Shown: positions 35,814 through 45,946, numbered from the stretch's first letter. The stretch: 58,101 bases of DNA from Bacteroidales bacterium UBA2295 (GCA_002345825.1 DDWD01000051.1:1-58101), one strand, 5' to 3'. Numbers and translations: made by a program. Notes: a model not told the origin generated them from the sequence alone.

Positions 35814-38132
35814 ATGAATATTCTTTTTAATGCCTTCCGAAATATTTTACGCCAACGATTTAACTCAATCATTATCGTTATTAGTCTGGCAATTGGGTTA
35901 GCGTGTATTAGTCTTATCGCTATGTTTATTCATCGGGAGTTAAGTACCGATGATTTTCATAAGGACAAAGAATCTATATATGCCCTTACTTACATTGATC
36001 TCTTCAATGAAGAAGGACGTTCCTATTATTGTAAATATGGGTCGTCGGAGTATATGAAAGCCAATTTTGGTCAGGTAGAGGATTTTTGTAGAATAACAAA
36101 CGCAGGTTCTCCAACAAAACTTACTGTTAAGAACGATACTTATTACGACCAGCCTCTATGTATGGGAACTTCAAGTAATTTCTTCGAATTCTTTTCGTAT
36201 AAACTTCTAACCAATAATCCTAGCACCGCTTTAGAAACCGAGAGTAGTTTAGTTATATCGGATGACCTAGCAAACAAATATTTTGGCTCTACCGATGTTC
36301 TGGGCGAGGTTATTACTTTCTCGGGGCGCAACGGCGAGGAAGAAATGGTGGTGACAGGCATCTTCCTTAAGCCAGCTAAAAACTCTCAGCTTAATTTCGA
36401 TATGGTTCGCCTAATTGGCGAGAAGGATAGCCGATGCTACGTTAAGTTACATCCAGGTGCAGAACCCGATGAATTAGAAAGTATTTTCGAAGAAAATAAA
36501 AATATCATTCCCATATTTCAATTGGAGTCTCCTGGCCAGTACTATTTAGAACCGTTTCAAAAAACCTATTTCAACACTAAAAGGCATTTGTCAGTTGATG
36601 TTAGCCGCGACAAGAATGACCTTTGGATTGCCCTTATCATAGGGCTTATGGTTATGGGCATTGCCCTGTTCAATTACTTGGGGCTTGTTAATAATAATCT
36701 GTTTTGTAAAACCCAAGAGTTTAACGTAAGACGTATAAACGGTAGCTCGTTAATGGATCTGGTTAAGCGTTTTATGACGGAGAACCTTATACTTATGTCC
36801 ATATCATTTATGCTTAGCTGGTACTTAATTGTGTGGATTATCCCAGATTTCAATAGGTTAACTGGTGCAAATATTCCTGTTGAGTTTGTTCTTCAGTTGG
36901 AGCAAGTTTTCATCTTAGTATCCATAGTGCTGTTTCTGCTGGGGGTTACGTTTGTGTTTGCATTTATCCAAATCCGCAGGGGTTTAAGAAGGAGCGCTCA
37001 TGAATCTGCAAATTACCGGTTCGGTCGTAAAATACAGCTGCCTGCTTTTAATATCTTTCAGCTAGCAAGTTCAGTAATCCTTATTGTTTGCGCAATTGTA
37101 ATACTTAGGCAGATGATATTTATAACCGAAAAGCCTATTGGGTTAGACAAACAGGTTATTGAAGTCAGGATCCCAAGTCAATACAAAGAAATTGTTCCCA
37201 CATTTAAGGATGAGTTGCTAAAGGTAGCATCTGTTGAAGCAGTTTCCGTTACAACGGCATCTCCTGTGCTTGAGCATTATATGTTTTTGCTTAGTTACAA
37301 TGATAATGGTGTTGATAAGCAGTATACGCCAGCAATCTTTTTAGGCGATGAGAATTATTGCTCCACGCTCGGAATTCGACTGATTGAAGGCAACGGTTTT
37401 TCAGGCAATCCTTCGGCCGATAAGGACAGGTGCCTTATAAACGAATCGTTGGCAAAGGTATTCTCTGGTCAGAATTTAATTGGCAAGTCATTACCCGGTA
37501 TGGAAAGTTGTCAGGTAGCTGGCATTGTAAATGATTTCCACTATTCTAGTTTAAAAAGAGTAATTGAGCCTGGCGTTATTACCTACGATTCCAATGGAAA
37601 TCACCTTTTGGTTAAAGCCAAGGATAATCAATCCCAACCTACTCACGATGCCATTGCAAAAATATGGGCACAGCTAATTCCCGACCTTCCTATCAATACA
37701 GAGACAATTGGCGATAGGTTCGAGTGGTTCCATCGTGAGAACAAAAATCACATTCAATTAATTGGAGCATTTAGTTTTATTAGCATCTTCCTTTCAATGA
37801 TAGGCTTGTTCGCTGTGGCATTCCAAAGCAGTAAACACCGCACCAAAGAAATCGGCATCCGCAAGGTGAACGGTGCCAAGATTTGGCAGGTGATGCTAAT
37901 GCTCAATACCGATTTTGTGAAGTGGGTAGCCATAGCCTTTGTTATTGCTACACCCATTGCCTACTACGCCATGGATAAGTGGCTACAAAACTTTGCGTAC
38001 CGCACCCAGCTTAGCTGGTGGGTGTTTGCGCTGGCGGGGTTGCTGGCGTTGGTAATTGCTTTGCTTACGGTTAGCTGGCAAAGCTGGCTGGCGGCTAGGC
38101 GGAATCCAGTGGAAGCGTTGAGATACGAGTAA
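35814..38132 (+). CDS. Double-FtsX ABC permease 6 (array member)
   Basis: 772 residues. The first-unit interface motif is QEFNVRRINGSS, altered from the consensus. The constant segment starts at base 37842 and has LNTDF in place of LNMDF and TQLSWW. An 86-base block (38010-38095) is identical to the corresponding block of permease 9, although its last ~37 bases differ from that gene. The 3' flank matches that of permease 5. Confidence 0.92.
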   Translation: MNILFNAFRNILRQRFNSIIIVISLAIGLACISLIAMFIHRELSTDDFHKDKESIYALTYIDLFNEEGRSYYCKYGSSEYMKANFGQVEDFCRITNAGSPTKLTVKNDTYYDQPLCMGTSSNFFEFFSYKLLTNNPSTALETESSLVISDDLANKYFGSTDVLGEVITFSGRNGEEEMVVTGIFLKPAKNSQLNFDMVRLIGEKDSRCYVKLHPGAEPDELESIFEENKNIIPIFQLESPGQYYLEPFQKTYFNTKRHLSVDVSRDKNDLWIALIIGLMVMGIALFNYLGLVNNNLFCKTQEFNVRRINGSSLMDLVKRFMTENLILMSISFMLSWYLIVWIIPDFNRLTGANIPVEFVLQLEQVFILVSIVLFLLGVTFVFAFIQIRRGLRRSAHESANYRFGRKIQLPAFNIFQLASSVILIVCAIVILRQMIFITEKPIGLDKQVIEVRIPSQYKEIVPTFKDELLKVASVEAVSVTTASPVLEHYMFLLSYNDNGVDKQYTPAIFLGDENYCSTLGIRLIEGNGFSGNPSADKDRCLINESLAKVFSGQNLIGKSLPGMESCQVAGIVNDFHYSSLKRVIEPGVITYDSNGNHLLVKAKDNQSQPTHDAIAKIWAQLIPDLPINTETIGDRFEWFHRENKNHIQLIGAFSFISIFLSMIGLFAVAFQSSKHRTKEIGIRKVNGAKIWQVMLMLNTDFVKWVAIAFVIATPIAYYAMDKWLQNFAYRTQLSWWVFALAGLLALVIALLTVSWQSWLAARRNPVEALRYE

Positions 38133-38141
38133 TTCTATTAA

Positions 38142-38176
38142 TAGTCAAGGCTTCACTATAAGTGAAACCTTGACTA
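38142..38176. repeat. Palindromic element A, copy 3
   Basis: TAGTCAAGGCTTCACT / AGTGAAACCTTGACTA with a 3-base centre, 9 bases after the stop of permease 6. Confidence 0.88.
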
Positions 38177-38207
38177 AACACTAAGGAAACAACCAACAAC
38201 CAAAATT

Positions 38208-38582
38208 ATGAAAACAGCCATCTACATATCAGGAATAGCAGGAATGCTCCTTATATTACTAAGGATTATTGGTATGATAATGGAATTTCCTTTGAATAAT
38301 TTATTCCTAATACTTGGGTTGACTCTTCTGGTTATTGTTTTTTTACCCCTTGCAATTATTGAAAGATATCGTCACAATAAAATGATCGACAAGATCATTA
38401 ATTCATACAAAGAGACTGGTAAAGAGACTGCTCCTATAGAAAAGGGGGATTTAGAAGCCAAGGGCTGGGGGATGAATAATTCGCCGTTCAGAGAGCGCAA
38501 GTCTGGACTAACCTGGGGCGGAGGGAATATTAAGGGGGCTAATGCAAAAAGGGGAACAAGGAGGAATTTTCTTAAGCGTTAA
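38208..38582 (+). CDS. Small two-helix membrane protein, function unknown
   Basis: 124 residues: two hydrophobic helices (~5-25 and ~30-51) in a hairpin with a short MEFPLNN turn, then a basic soluble tail with glycine/tryptophan motifs (KGWGMNNSPFRERKSG, LTWGGGNI) and a very basic C terminus (KRGTRRNFLKR). The helical hairpin is vaguely like the N terminus of GldL-type gliding proteins (weak resemblance). It lies 75 bases after permease 6 and 31 bases before permease 7 on the same strand, so it is probably co-expressed and could be an accessory subunit. It is the only non-permease gene on the plus strand within the array. Confidence 0.8.
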   Translation: MKTAIYISGIAGMLLILLRIIGMIMEFPLNNLFLILGLTLLVIVFLPLAIIERYRHNKMIDKIINSYKETGKETAPIEKGDLEAKGWGMNNSPFRERKSGLTWGGGNIKGANAKRGTRRNFLKR

Positions 38583-38613
38583 TTGGGAAACGAGCAAATA
38601 AACAATTATAACG

Positions 38614-40998
38614 ATGTATCTGAAATCAATAAAAACCGCCCTTAAAGATTTGCTTAATTGCAAAGGGTCCTCTCTAATCAGCGTTGCAGGGCTGGCAATT
38701 GCTTTTGCTACCGTGTTTTTTATCTATTCAAGGGTTACATTCGAACTTGGATACGATGCTTACCATAAAAAAGCCGAAAGGATTTATCGTATAAGCGGTG
38801 AGATTAAGACCACTGGGTCCGAGGCCAAGCATGCAGTGCTGGGACCGTATATGGGGCGTGGTCTAAAAGAGCATTTCCCCATAGTTGAAAATTATGCTCG
38901 CCTTACACCAATTAAAAAGTCGATTGTACTAGAGCGAGAGAAAACTAAAATTAGCATTGATGAGGCTTACTTTGCTGATAGCTCCGTGTTTCAATTGTTT
39001 ACCTTTGATTTTGTTTATGGTGATATAAACTCGGCACTTGCTGGTCCACAAGAGGTGGTAATCAGCCAGAGCCATAGCAACCAGCTGTTTGGAGCTGTGA
39101 ATCCCATTGGTAAAACCATTAAGGAGGGTGATAATCTGCTAACTGTAACCGGTGTGATAAAGGATTCTCCTAAGAATTCGCATCATAAGCTAAACGTGTT
39201 AGTTTCTCACCCAAACCCCGATACTAATCCAGAAAATGAATCGGAGGTAAACTTGGCTGAGGGGTATTGGATGCCCTCGGCTTATCATTTCATTCTTTTG
39301 ACTCCTGAAGCTAATATTGAAGATATAACAGAAAATTTCGACTCGTTTTATGTCAAGTACATGTCTCCTTTTGGCAAAGCTATCAATGCAACTTTTAAAC
39401 CTATAGCCATACCCCTCAAGGAATTGCATTTTTCTCCACATATGAACTACGATTATCCGAAAGGTAATAAGATATACAGCCAATTTCTTATTGTTGTGGC
39501 ACTCTTCCTAATCCTAATTGCGGGTACAAACTACTCCAACCTGCTTGTTTCCCGCAATATCAGTCGGTCTAAAAGTATGGGGGTTAGAAAGATCTTAGGG
39601 GCGAAGAATAAGATGCTTTATCTCCACTCGCTTATTGGTAATCTTGTGTATTTAATTGTTTCGCTTACCATTGCCTTTTGGCTCTTCCTGTTTATTCGTC
39701 CATATGTAGTATCCATAACCGGACTGCATGTTGCCGATTACCATTTAGATGAAATTGTTGTGCTTTCGCTTGTAATGGTTGTAGCATTAGGGCTGTTGAC
39801 GTCGCTTATCCCATGGCTGAATTATGTTGGCAAGAGCGGATTAGAAATGATCCGTCCCTGGCAAAACCTTACTGGTAAGAGTACTTTTACTTTTGGCAAG
39901 CTATCTTCAATCTTTCAATATGCTCTTACAATTGTACTTATCCTTTCTGCTGTAATTATGGAGAGACAGATGCGATACATAACGAGCAGCGATATGGGGT
40001 TTGTTAAAGAGAATGTATTGCTGGTAAAACTCACCGACACATCCAACGAAATTAATGATGTCAACTTTTTTAGAGAGGAACTTCTCAGGGATCCCGAGGT
40101 AGAGTTTGCATCCTTTTCAACCAGAGCTCCAGGAGAAGTTTTGGGAACTGTTCATTTCCCCATAAAGGTTGATGGAGAAATGACAACCAGAATAGTGAAT
40201 GTAATGGGTATTGATTTAAACTACATTCCACTTATGGGAATGGAATTACTTGCAGGCCGTAACTTTGACCTGTCGTACAACGATGGTGGGTTTAATTCTA
40301 TTATTGTTAATGAGGCATTTGTCGATTTTTGTGGAATATCGGGAGATGTTGTAGGCATGCAGATTGGGCAAACAGCTGTTATTGGCGTGCTCAAAGATGT
40401 CTCCTTTAATTCTCTTCACAATCGGGCTGAACCCATAGTGTTTTACCTGACATTTGAACCTACAGGGTATATGAACATCAGATTCCGTGATGCTGATCCA
40501 GATGCAGCCATCACAATAGTTCAAGAAATATGGGATAAGGTATTTGGAGATGCACCAGCCGACATTCAGTTCCTCGACAACAGGGTTGCTATGATGTATG
40601 CCGATGACCAGAGGACAAATATGCTTATCAGGAGTTTTACCCTTGTCAGCATTCTGCTATCAATTATGGGGTTTATAAACCTAACCTCTATCATATTGAA
40701 AAGCAAAACCAAAGAAATCGGCATCCGCAAGGTGAACGGTGCCAAGATTTGGCAGGTGATGTTGATGCTCAATATGGATTTTGTGAAGTGGGTAGCCATA
40801 GCCTTTGTAATTGCCACCCCCATTGCATACTACGCTATGGACAAGTGGCTACAAAACTTTGCCTACCGCACCCAGCTTAGCTGGTGGGTGTTTGCGTTGG
40901 CGGGGTTAATGGCCTTGGTCATAGCCTTGCTAACCGTTAGCTGGCAGAGCTGGCTGGCGGCTCGGCGGAATCCGGTGGAGGCGTTACGATATGAATAG
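38614..40998 (+). CDS. Double-FtsX ABC permease 7 (array member)
   Basis: 794 residues. First-unit motif KSMGVRKILGAKNK is close to consensus. The constant segment starts at base 40708 after the short private linker LKSK; it has TQLSWW and LAGLMALVIALL (Met where others have Leu). The stop is followed by a decayed palindrome B, not palindrome A, so its 3' flank has a different history from its left neighbour. Confidence 0.92.
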   Translation: MYLKSIKTALKDLLNCKGSSLISVAGLAIAFATVFFIYSRVTFELGYDAYHKKAERIYRISGEIKTTGSEAKHAVLGPYMGRGLKEHFPIVENYARLTPIKKSIVLEREKTKISIDEAYFADSSVFQLFTFDFVYGDINSALAGPQEVVISQSHSNQLFGAVNPIGKTIKEGDNLLTVTGVIKDSPKNSHHKLNVLVSHPNPDTNPENESEVNLAEGYWMPSAYHFILLTPEANIEDITENFDSFYVKYMSPFGKAINATFKPIAIPLKELHFSPHMNYDYPKGNKIYSQFLIVVALFLILIAGTNYSNLLVSRNISRSKSMGVRKILGAKNKMLYLHSLIGNLVYLIVSLTIAFWLFLFIRPYVVSITGLHVADYHLDEIVVLSLVMVVALGLLTSLIPWLNYVGKSGLEMIRPWQNLTGKSTFTFGKLSSIFQYALTIVLILSAVIMERQMRYITSSDMGFVKENVLLVKLTDTSNEINDVNFFREELLRDPEVEFASFSTRAPGEVLGTVHFPIKVDGEMTTRIVNVMGIDLNYIPLMGMELLAGRNFDLSYNDGGFNSIIVNEAFVDFCGISGDVVGMQIGQTAVIGVLKDVSFNSLHNRAEPIVFYLTFEPTGYMNIRFRDADPDAAITIVQEIWDKVFGDAPADIQFLDNRVAMMYADDQRTNMLIRSFTLVSILLSIMGFINLTSIILKSKTKEIGIRKVNGAKIWQVMLMLNMDFVKWVAIAFVIATPIAYYAMDKWLQNFAYRTQLSWWVFALAGLMALVIALLTVSWQSWLAARRNPVEALRYE

Positions 40999-41013
40999 TA
41001 TTTTAAAATCAAT

Positions 41014-41042
41014 TCCTGATAGGATTTTAAACTCTGTCAGGT
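41014..41042. repeat. Palindromic element B, degenerate copy
   Basis: TCCTGATAGG and CTGTCAGG around an AT-rich centre, 15 bases after the stop of permease 7; each arm differs by a few bases from the complete copy at 33211-33241. Confidence 0.65.
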
Positions 41043-41045
41043 TAA

Positions 41046-43421
41046 ATGAATAATATGCTTTATTATCACATTAAAACAGGTTACAGAAGTTTAACCAATA
41101 GCCAGGTTTTTGCTGGAATAAACATTGTAGGAATGGCCATTGCCCTTGCAACCTGTCTGGTACTTTTCACATACGTGCAAAAGGAGTTTCGCTTCGATAA
41201 GTATGTAAAGGATGGAGATAAAACTTACCGAATAATCAGTAGGGTGGGGAATGGTAACTTTTGGGTAAGCACCTTTATGTGCTTTGCCGATGCCCTAGAA
41301 AATGTGACTGATGTAAAGGATTTAACATCTTTCCAAATGGTTACATCTGGCTCTATATCTAATGGGGATAAAATTGTACCAGTGGTGGATGTGGTGGTGG
41401 TTGATTCCAATTTCATAGATTTTTTTGCTGTAAATATGCTGATGGGTAATAGCCAGGATATTGATATACCCAATAGCATTTTTATTACTACTGATATTGC
41501 CCAAAACCTCTTCCTTAAAGAGAATCCAATAGGAAAAATGGTTCACCTTTCGCTATTGGGCGATAAAATTGGCGTTTACACGGTTAAAGGGGTCGTTGCC
41601 TCATTGCCCAATGAGAGTCACTTAGGCTTTAGCATTCTTGTCTCGCAAAAGGGAGATATGCAAGAGAGGTATAACGAGCCACGCAATATGAAGGTATTTG
41701 CCAATCATATCTACGTTAAATTGCATAACAGCAAATCAAAAAATAAAGTTGAAGAGTCGTTAATCAAATTAGCCGAAGCATTTTTGGGAAGTAGCCACGG
41801 GCCTCCTCTTGATGCGTTTGACGTTAGGCTCCAGCCACTTCACAGCATACATTTTACCCAGGGTCTTAACAAAGAGCAGCGCGAAGGTACTTCAAAGGCA
41901 TCAGTAGTTGTTTTGCTAATTATTGGGCTAATAATTCTTATGCTGGCTATTGTTAACTTTATTAATCTGTACATTGCACAATCGCTGCAGCGGCTTAAGA
42001 AAGCGAGTGTTTTCAAAATTCACGGTGCAAAATCATTTGGGATGATGCTACTTACGTTTCCAGAGATTTTATTGATGCTGCTGCTTTCTTTTATGCTCTC
42101 ACTAATTATGTTAAGCATAGCAAGCCCAACCATTTCGTTGTTATTTAGCGATTGGGATTTTTCATTAGCTAGCTGGCAATTCCTGCTTCAAGGATTCCTA
42201 ATTCTGATATTACTTGCCCTAACCACATCAATTTTAACTGGTATTTTTTACGCCCGCAAGCCTATTGCTAAGTTAATAGCCTCGGGCGATTCCCCTAAAT
42301 TATCTTCCTTTCGCAAATCATCAGCGTTGGTTGTGGTTCAGTTTGCAGTAGTAATTGTGCTTCTTGTTGCAATGATTGTTATTAACAAACAAATTAGCTA
42401 TGTGTCAAATAAGGATTTGGGCTATAATCCCGAAAATATCATCGTTGCGTCTTTCCCCTCTCGAAGTATAGAGGCAGATGTTGTTTTTGAAGAGTTGATG
42501 AAAATCCCTGGGGTAGTTTCTGCCTCAGCAGTTCGTCATCACCCCACGTACCCATTTCAAAACTATAGCTTTTTAAGTTCAAACAATGTTGAGTTTCCTT
42601 TTAACGCTAGGTGGATTGATAAAAATGCTTTGGAAACCCTTGACATTAAAATTCTTCAAACTTTTACTGATATTGAAAATGGATGGGTTATAAACAAAAC
42701 GTTTTACAATAATCTGTTGACAGAGTTTAGCCACGATGACATTGCCGATAGTAACTTTCCACAGAATAAAAACACTGATGATACAAGCCAGCGCTTTGTA
42801 ATATCGGCGGTAATGGACGACTTCCACTACGCCTCGCTACATAGCCCCATTGATAATTTCGCTTTTAAAATCACGCCCCCAGAAAATAGATTCCTAATGA
42901 TTGATTACCATCCTGCCCAAACTGACGCAGTGGTTACAGAGGTTTCTCACCTTATGGAAAAACTCTACGAAGGCTTGGTCTTCGATTACTTTTTTCTAGA
43001 TCAATCAATTGATAATGCTTATGCATCGGACAGGCAATTGGGCAGGCTAATTAAAATATTTAGCGCTATTGCCACTTCCATTGCGCTAATGGGATTGTTT
43101 GGACTTTCCTTAATTCTATCGACCCGACGTACCAAGGAAATCGGCATCCGCAAGGTAAACGGCGCCAAAATTTGGCAGGTGATGCTAATGCTAAATATGG
43201 ATTTTGTGAAGTGGGTAGCCATAGCCTTTGTAATTGCCACACCCATAGCCTACTTCGCTATGGACAAGTGGCTCCAAAACTTCGCCTATCGAACCCCGCT
43301 TAGCTGGTGGGTGTTTGCGTTGGCTGGGTTGCTGGCATTGGTAATTGCATTGCTAACCGTTAGCTGGCAGAGCTGGCTGGCGGCGAGAAGGAATCCTGTT
43401 GAGGCTTTGAGATACGAGTAG
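41046..43421 (+). CDS. Double-FtsX ABC permease 8 (array member)
   Basis: 791 residues. The first-unit interface motif has largely decayed (KKASVFKIHGAKS), while the second unit keeps the constant segment from base 43131, with AYFAMDKW (Phe for Tyr), shared with permease 10. Its last 37 bases (43385-43421) are identical to those of permease 9 but differ from permeases 4-7. The start is 4 bases after the degenerate palindrome. Confidence 0.92.
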   Translation: MNNMLYYHIKTGYRSLTNSQVFAGINIVGMAIALATCLVLFTYVQKEFRFDKYVKDGDKTYRIISRVGNGNFWVSTFMCFADALENVTDVKDLTSFQMVTSGSISNGDKIVPVVDVVVVDSNFIDFFAVNMLMGNSQDIDIPNSIFITTDIAQNLFLKENPIGKMVHLSLLGDKIGVYTVKGVVASLPNESHLGFSILVSQKGDMQERYNEPRNMKVFANHIYVKLHNSKSKNKVEESLIKLAEAFLGSSHGPPLDAFDVRLQPLHSIHFTQGLNKEQREGTSKASVVVLLIIGLIILMLAIVNFINLYIAQSLQRLKKASVFKIHGAKSFGMMLLTFPEILLMLLLSFMLSLIMLSIASPTISLLFSDWDFSLASWQFLLQGFLILILLALTTSILTGIFYARKPIAKLIASGDSPKLSSFRKSSALVVVQFAVVIVLLVAMIVINKQISYVSNKDLGYNPENIIVASFPSRSIEADVVFEELMKIPGVVSASAVRHHPTYPFQNYSFLSSNNVEFPFNARWIDKNALETLDIKILQTFTDIENGWVINKTFYNNLLTEFSHDDIADSNFPQNKNTDDTSQRFVISAVMDDFHYASLHSPIDNFAFKITPPENRFLMIDYHPAQTDAVVTEVSHLMEKLYEGLVFDYFFLDQSIDNAYASDRQLGRLIKIFSAIATSIALMGLFGLSLILSTRRTKEIGIRKVNGAKIWQVMLMLNMDFVKWVAIAFVIATPIAYFAMDKWLQNFAYRTPLSWWVFALAGLLALVIALLTVSWQSWLAARRNPVEALRYE

Positions 43422-43475
43422 GTGTTGAAACATGAATGAAGTACAATATTGAGATTAAAAAGAATTTAAAGATAT

Positions 43476-45851
43476 ATGGTAACCTCTTTTAAATATGCTA
43501 TTCGGCAATTGCTGCATGATAAGCATAATACAGTAATTCAAATTATTGGATTGGTAATTGGAATTGCGTCGTGCATGCTGATTATGCAATACGTGCTATT
43601 TGAACACAGCTACGATAGATTCAACGATGATGCCCCGCTTAAATATAGGACAAGGCGAACAGCCCCTATGGCCTTAGGACCAAAGGCAAATGATGAACTT
43701 GCTTACGTGGTAAACTACGCCCGATTACATCCTGTATATCGCGATGCTATAATAACGCATAATGACGACTCTTACCTTGAACGGAATCTCTTTTTTGCCG
43801 ATAGCTCAATATTCTCAATTCTTTCGTTTCCTATTCTAGAAGGCGATGCGAGAGCGGCGCTCTCTACAAGGGACCATCTGGTAATATCGGAACGTTACGC
43901 AAAGAAATACTTTGGAGAAAAGAGTCCTATTGGTCAAACGCTGGTGGTAAACTGTTCCTACGAAAACAATCGGCATTACACGGTAGGTGCAGTGTTTAAG
44001 GATATTCCCAATAACAGCCACGTCAAATTCGATATACTGCTCTCTATTGAAAATATCTTGGTAAATAGAATGTATAGCGAGGATAGCCCTTGGCGATGGA
44101 GCAATTTTTTTACCTATTTTAAGATTACCGAAAAGGGTTTTGAAGATAATCTTCAAAGGGACTTGAATAGAATTGCCTTCGAAAGCGGTGGGCAAAGTTC
44201 AAGGGATGAACCCCCTGAATACCCGGTGAGCCAAATTACACAATTGCATCTCGATGGTATGGATAGCTATATGGGCAATAATATGTCTGCCGGAAATATA
44301 TACGTTTGGGGGTTTGTGGCGCTAATCATCCTGGCAATTGCCTGGCTTAATGCTATAAACCTATCGATTGCAACTGCTTACAGAACTCGAAACATAATGG
44401 GGATTAAAAAGGTGGTTGGGGCATCTCGGGGTATGCTATGGGGTGAGCATTTCTCGAAATCGTTGCTAATCAACCTAACGGCTCTTTTTATCTCGATAAA
44501 CGTAATGGCTTTGTTTAGCCAAGTATCTGAGAGGCTAACTGGGCTTACCACTAGCTTGCCACAGGGCTACCACCTGGTATTCTGGGGTGCTATTACGTTA
44601 CTGCTAATAGCTGGAGTGCTAATCTCTACCATTGTTCCGGCTCTCTTTCACACAAAACAATCGGCTTTGCAACTAATCCAAAGGCAAGTACCCTATAATA
44701 AATGGAGATATTCCCCAATCACATTTATGGTTATAGCACAATTCATCGCTTCAATTATCTTAATCTGCTTTGCAATAATTTCCACCAAACAGATTAACGA
44801 TGTTATGGAAATTAATACTGGCATTGAGATGGAGCAGGTGCTAGCCATACACAGCGCAAGAGTATCTAAGGGTAGTGTGGGTGATGATAGACGGCTGTTC
44901 GAAGAGGAGGTGTTAAGTATATCAGGTGTGGAGAGTGCTTCATCGGCATTGTACATTCCGGGAATGTTTATACCATCGTACATGGTAACACAGCTACAGG
45001 GCGATTTGAGCAATAAGGAGATTCCTACGCGTATGAATTTTGTAGGCTATAACTACATTGAGCTTTTTAACCACCAGATTCTGGCTGGGAGAAACTTCTC
45101 GATAAACCACGCAACCGACCCTACAGCAGTTGTAATAAACAGTAAACTTGCCGAGATGTATGGTTTTGATAATCCTGACGATGCCATTGGTAAAACCATA
45201 TTATGGCCTATCAGAAATACTTTAAAAACAATTGTAGGCGTGGTGGATAGCTATATGCAGCAGTCGGCCGATAAGGAAATTGAACCCACTATGTTTCACC
45301 TGTGGGAGAATGCATCAGGGTTCTGTCTAGTGGCTATAAACTCTAGCAATACAAGTGAGTGTTTGGAAAACATCCGGAATAAGTGGGACGAGGTGCATCC
45401 GCGTAATCCTTTTGATTACATATGGGTTGATGCTTTTTACAATTCGCAATTCATCCGATGGCAACAGTTTAGCCGAATGTCAACATTCTTTTCCTCCATT
45501 GCCATTTTTATTGCATGCATTGGGCTTATTGGCCTTACCTCGTTAATGTTAACCTCACGCACCAAAGAAATCGGCATCCGCAAGGTGAACGGTGCCAAAA
45601 TTTGGCAGGTAATGCTAATGCTAAATATGGATTTTGTGAAATGGGTAGCCATTGCCTTTGTAATTGCCACACCCATTGCCTACTACGCCATGGACAAGTG
45701 GCTGCAAAACTTTGCCTACCGCACCCCGCTTAGCTGGTGGGTGTTTGCGCTGGCGGGGTTGCTGGCGTTGGTAATTGCTTTGCTTACGGTTAGCTGGCAA
45801 AGCTGGCTGGCGGCGAGAAGGAATCCTGTTGAGGCTTTGAGATACGAGTAG
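43476..45851 (+). CDS. Double-FtsX ABC permease 9 (array member), mosaic 3' end
   Basis: 791 residues. First-unit motif RNIMGIKKVVGASRG. The constant segment begins at base 45561. Within it, 45729-45814 is base-for-base identical to permease 6 (86 bases), and 45815-45851 is base-for-base identical to permease 8 (37 bases) while differing from permease 6. This switch is direct sequence evidence of recombination between array members. Palindrome A and a relic 3' end follow the stop. Confidence 0.92.
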   Translation: MVTSFKYAIRQLLHDKHNTVIQIIGLVIGIASCMLIMQYVLFEHSYDRFNDDAPLKYRTRRTAPMALGPKANDELAYVVNYARLHPVYRDAIITHNDDSYLERNLFFADSSIFSILSFPILEGDARAALSTRDHLVISERYAKKYFGEKSPIGQTLVVNCSYENNRHYTVGAVFKDIPNNSHVKFDILLSIENILVNRMYSEDSPWRWSNFFTYFKITEKGFEDNLQRDLNRIAFESGGQSSRDEPPEYPVSQITQLHLDGMDSYMGNNMSAGNIYVWGFVALIILAIAWLNAINLSIATAYRTRNIMGIKKVVGASRGMLWGEHFSKSLLINLTALFISINVMALFSQVSERLTGLTTSLPQGYHLVFWGAITLLLIAGVLISTIVPALFHTKQSALQLIQRQVPYNKWRYSPITFMVIAQFIASIILICFAIISTKQINDVMEINTGIEMEQVLAIHSARVSKGSVGDDRRLFEEEVLSISGVESASSALYIPGMFIPSYMVTQLQGDLSNKEIPTRMNFVGYNYIELFNHQILAGRNFSINHATDPTAVVINSKLAEMYGFDNPDDAIGKTILWPIRNTLKTIVGVVDSYMQQSADKEIEPTMFHLWENASGFCLVAINSSNTSECLENIRNKWDEVHPRNPFDYIWVDAFYNSQFIRWQQFSRMSTFFSSIAIFIACIGLIGLTSLMLTSRTKEIGIRKVNGAKIWQVMLMLNMDFVKWVAIAFVIATPIAYYAMDKWLQNFAYRTPLSWWVFALAGLLALVIALLTVSWQSWLAARRNPVEALRYE

Positions 45852-45861
45852 AACCAATATA

Positions 45862-45895
45862 AGTCAAGGCTTCACTTTAAGTGAAACCTTGACTA
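45862..45895. repeat. Palindromic element A, copy 4
   Basis: AGTCAAGGCTTCACTT / AAGTGAAACCTTGACT (one mismatch) starting 11 bases after the stop of permease 9. Confidence 0.88.
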
Positions 45896-45900
45896 TTATG

Positions 45901-45935
45901 AAGCAATCGGGGTTGAGGGGTTGCGATACGAATAG
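45901..45935 (+). pseudogene. 35-bp relic of a permease 3' end
   Basis: In one frame it ends GVEGLRYE-stop, against PVEALRYE-stop in the intact genes, and it begins AAGCAAT like the relic at 35741. The bases after its stop (TAATAATAT, then the right arm of palindrome B) resemble the flank of permease 4. It is best read as the last fragment of a lost or partly duplicated permease. Confidence 0.7.
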
Positions 45936-45946
45936 GTAATAATATC

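Noticed and set aside
45621..45857. Small minus-strand open frames recurring over each constant 3' segment
   Set aside because: They recur because the underlying DNA is repeated; the proteins have no independent start signals or family features.
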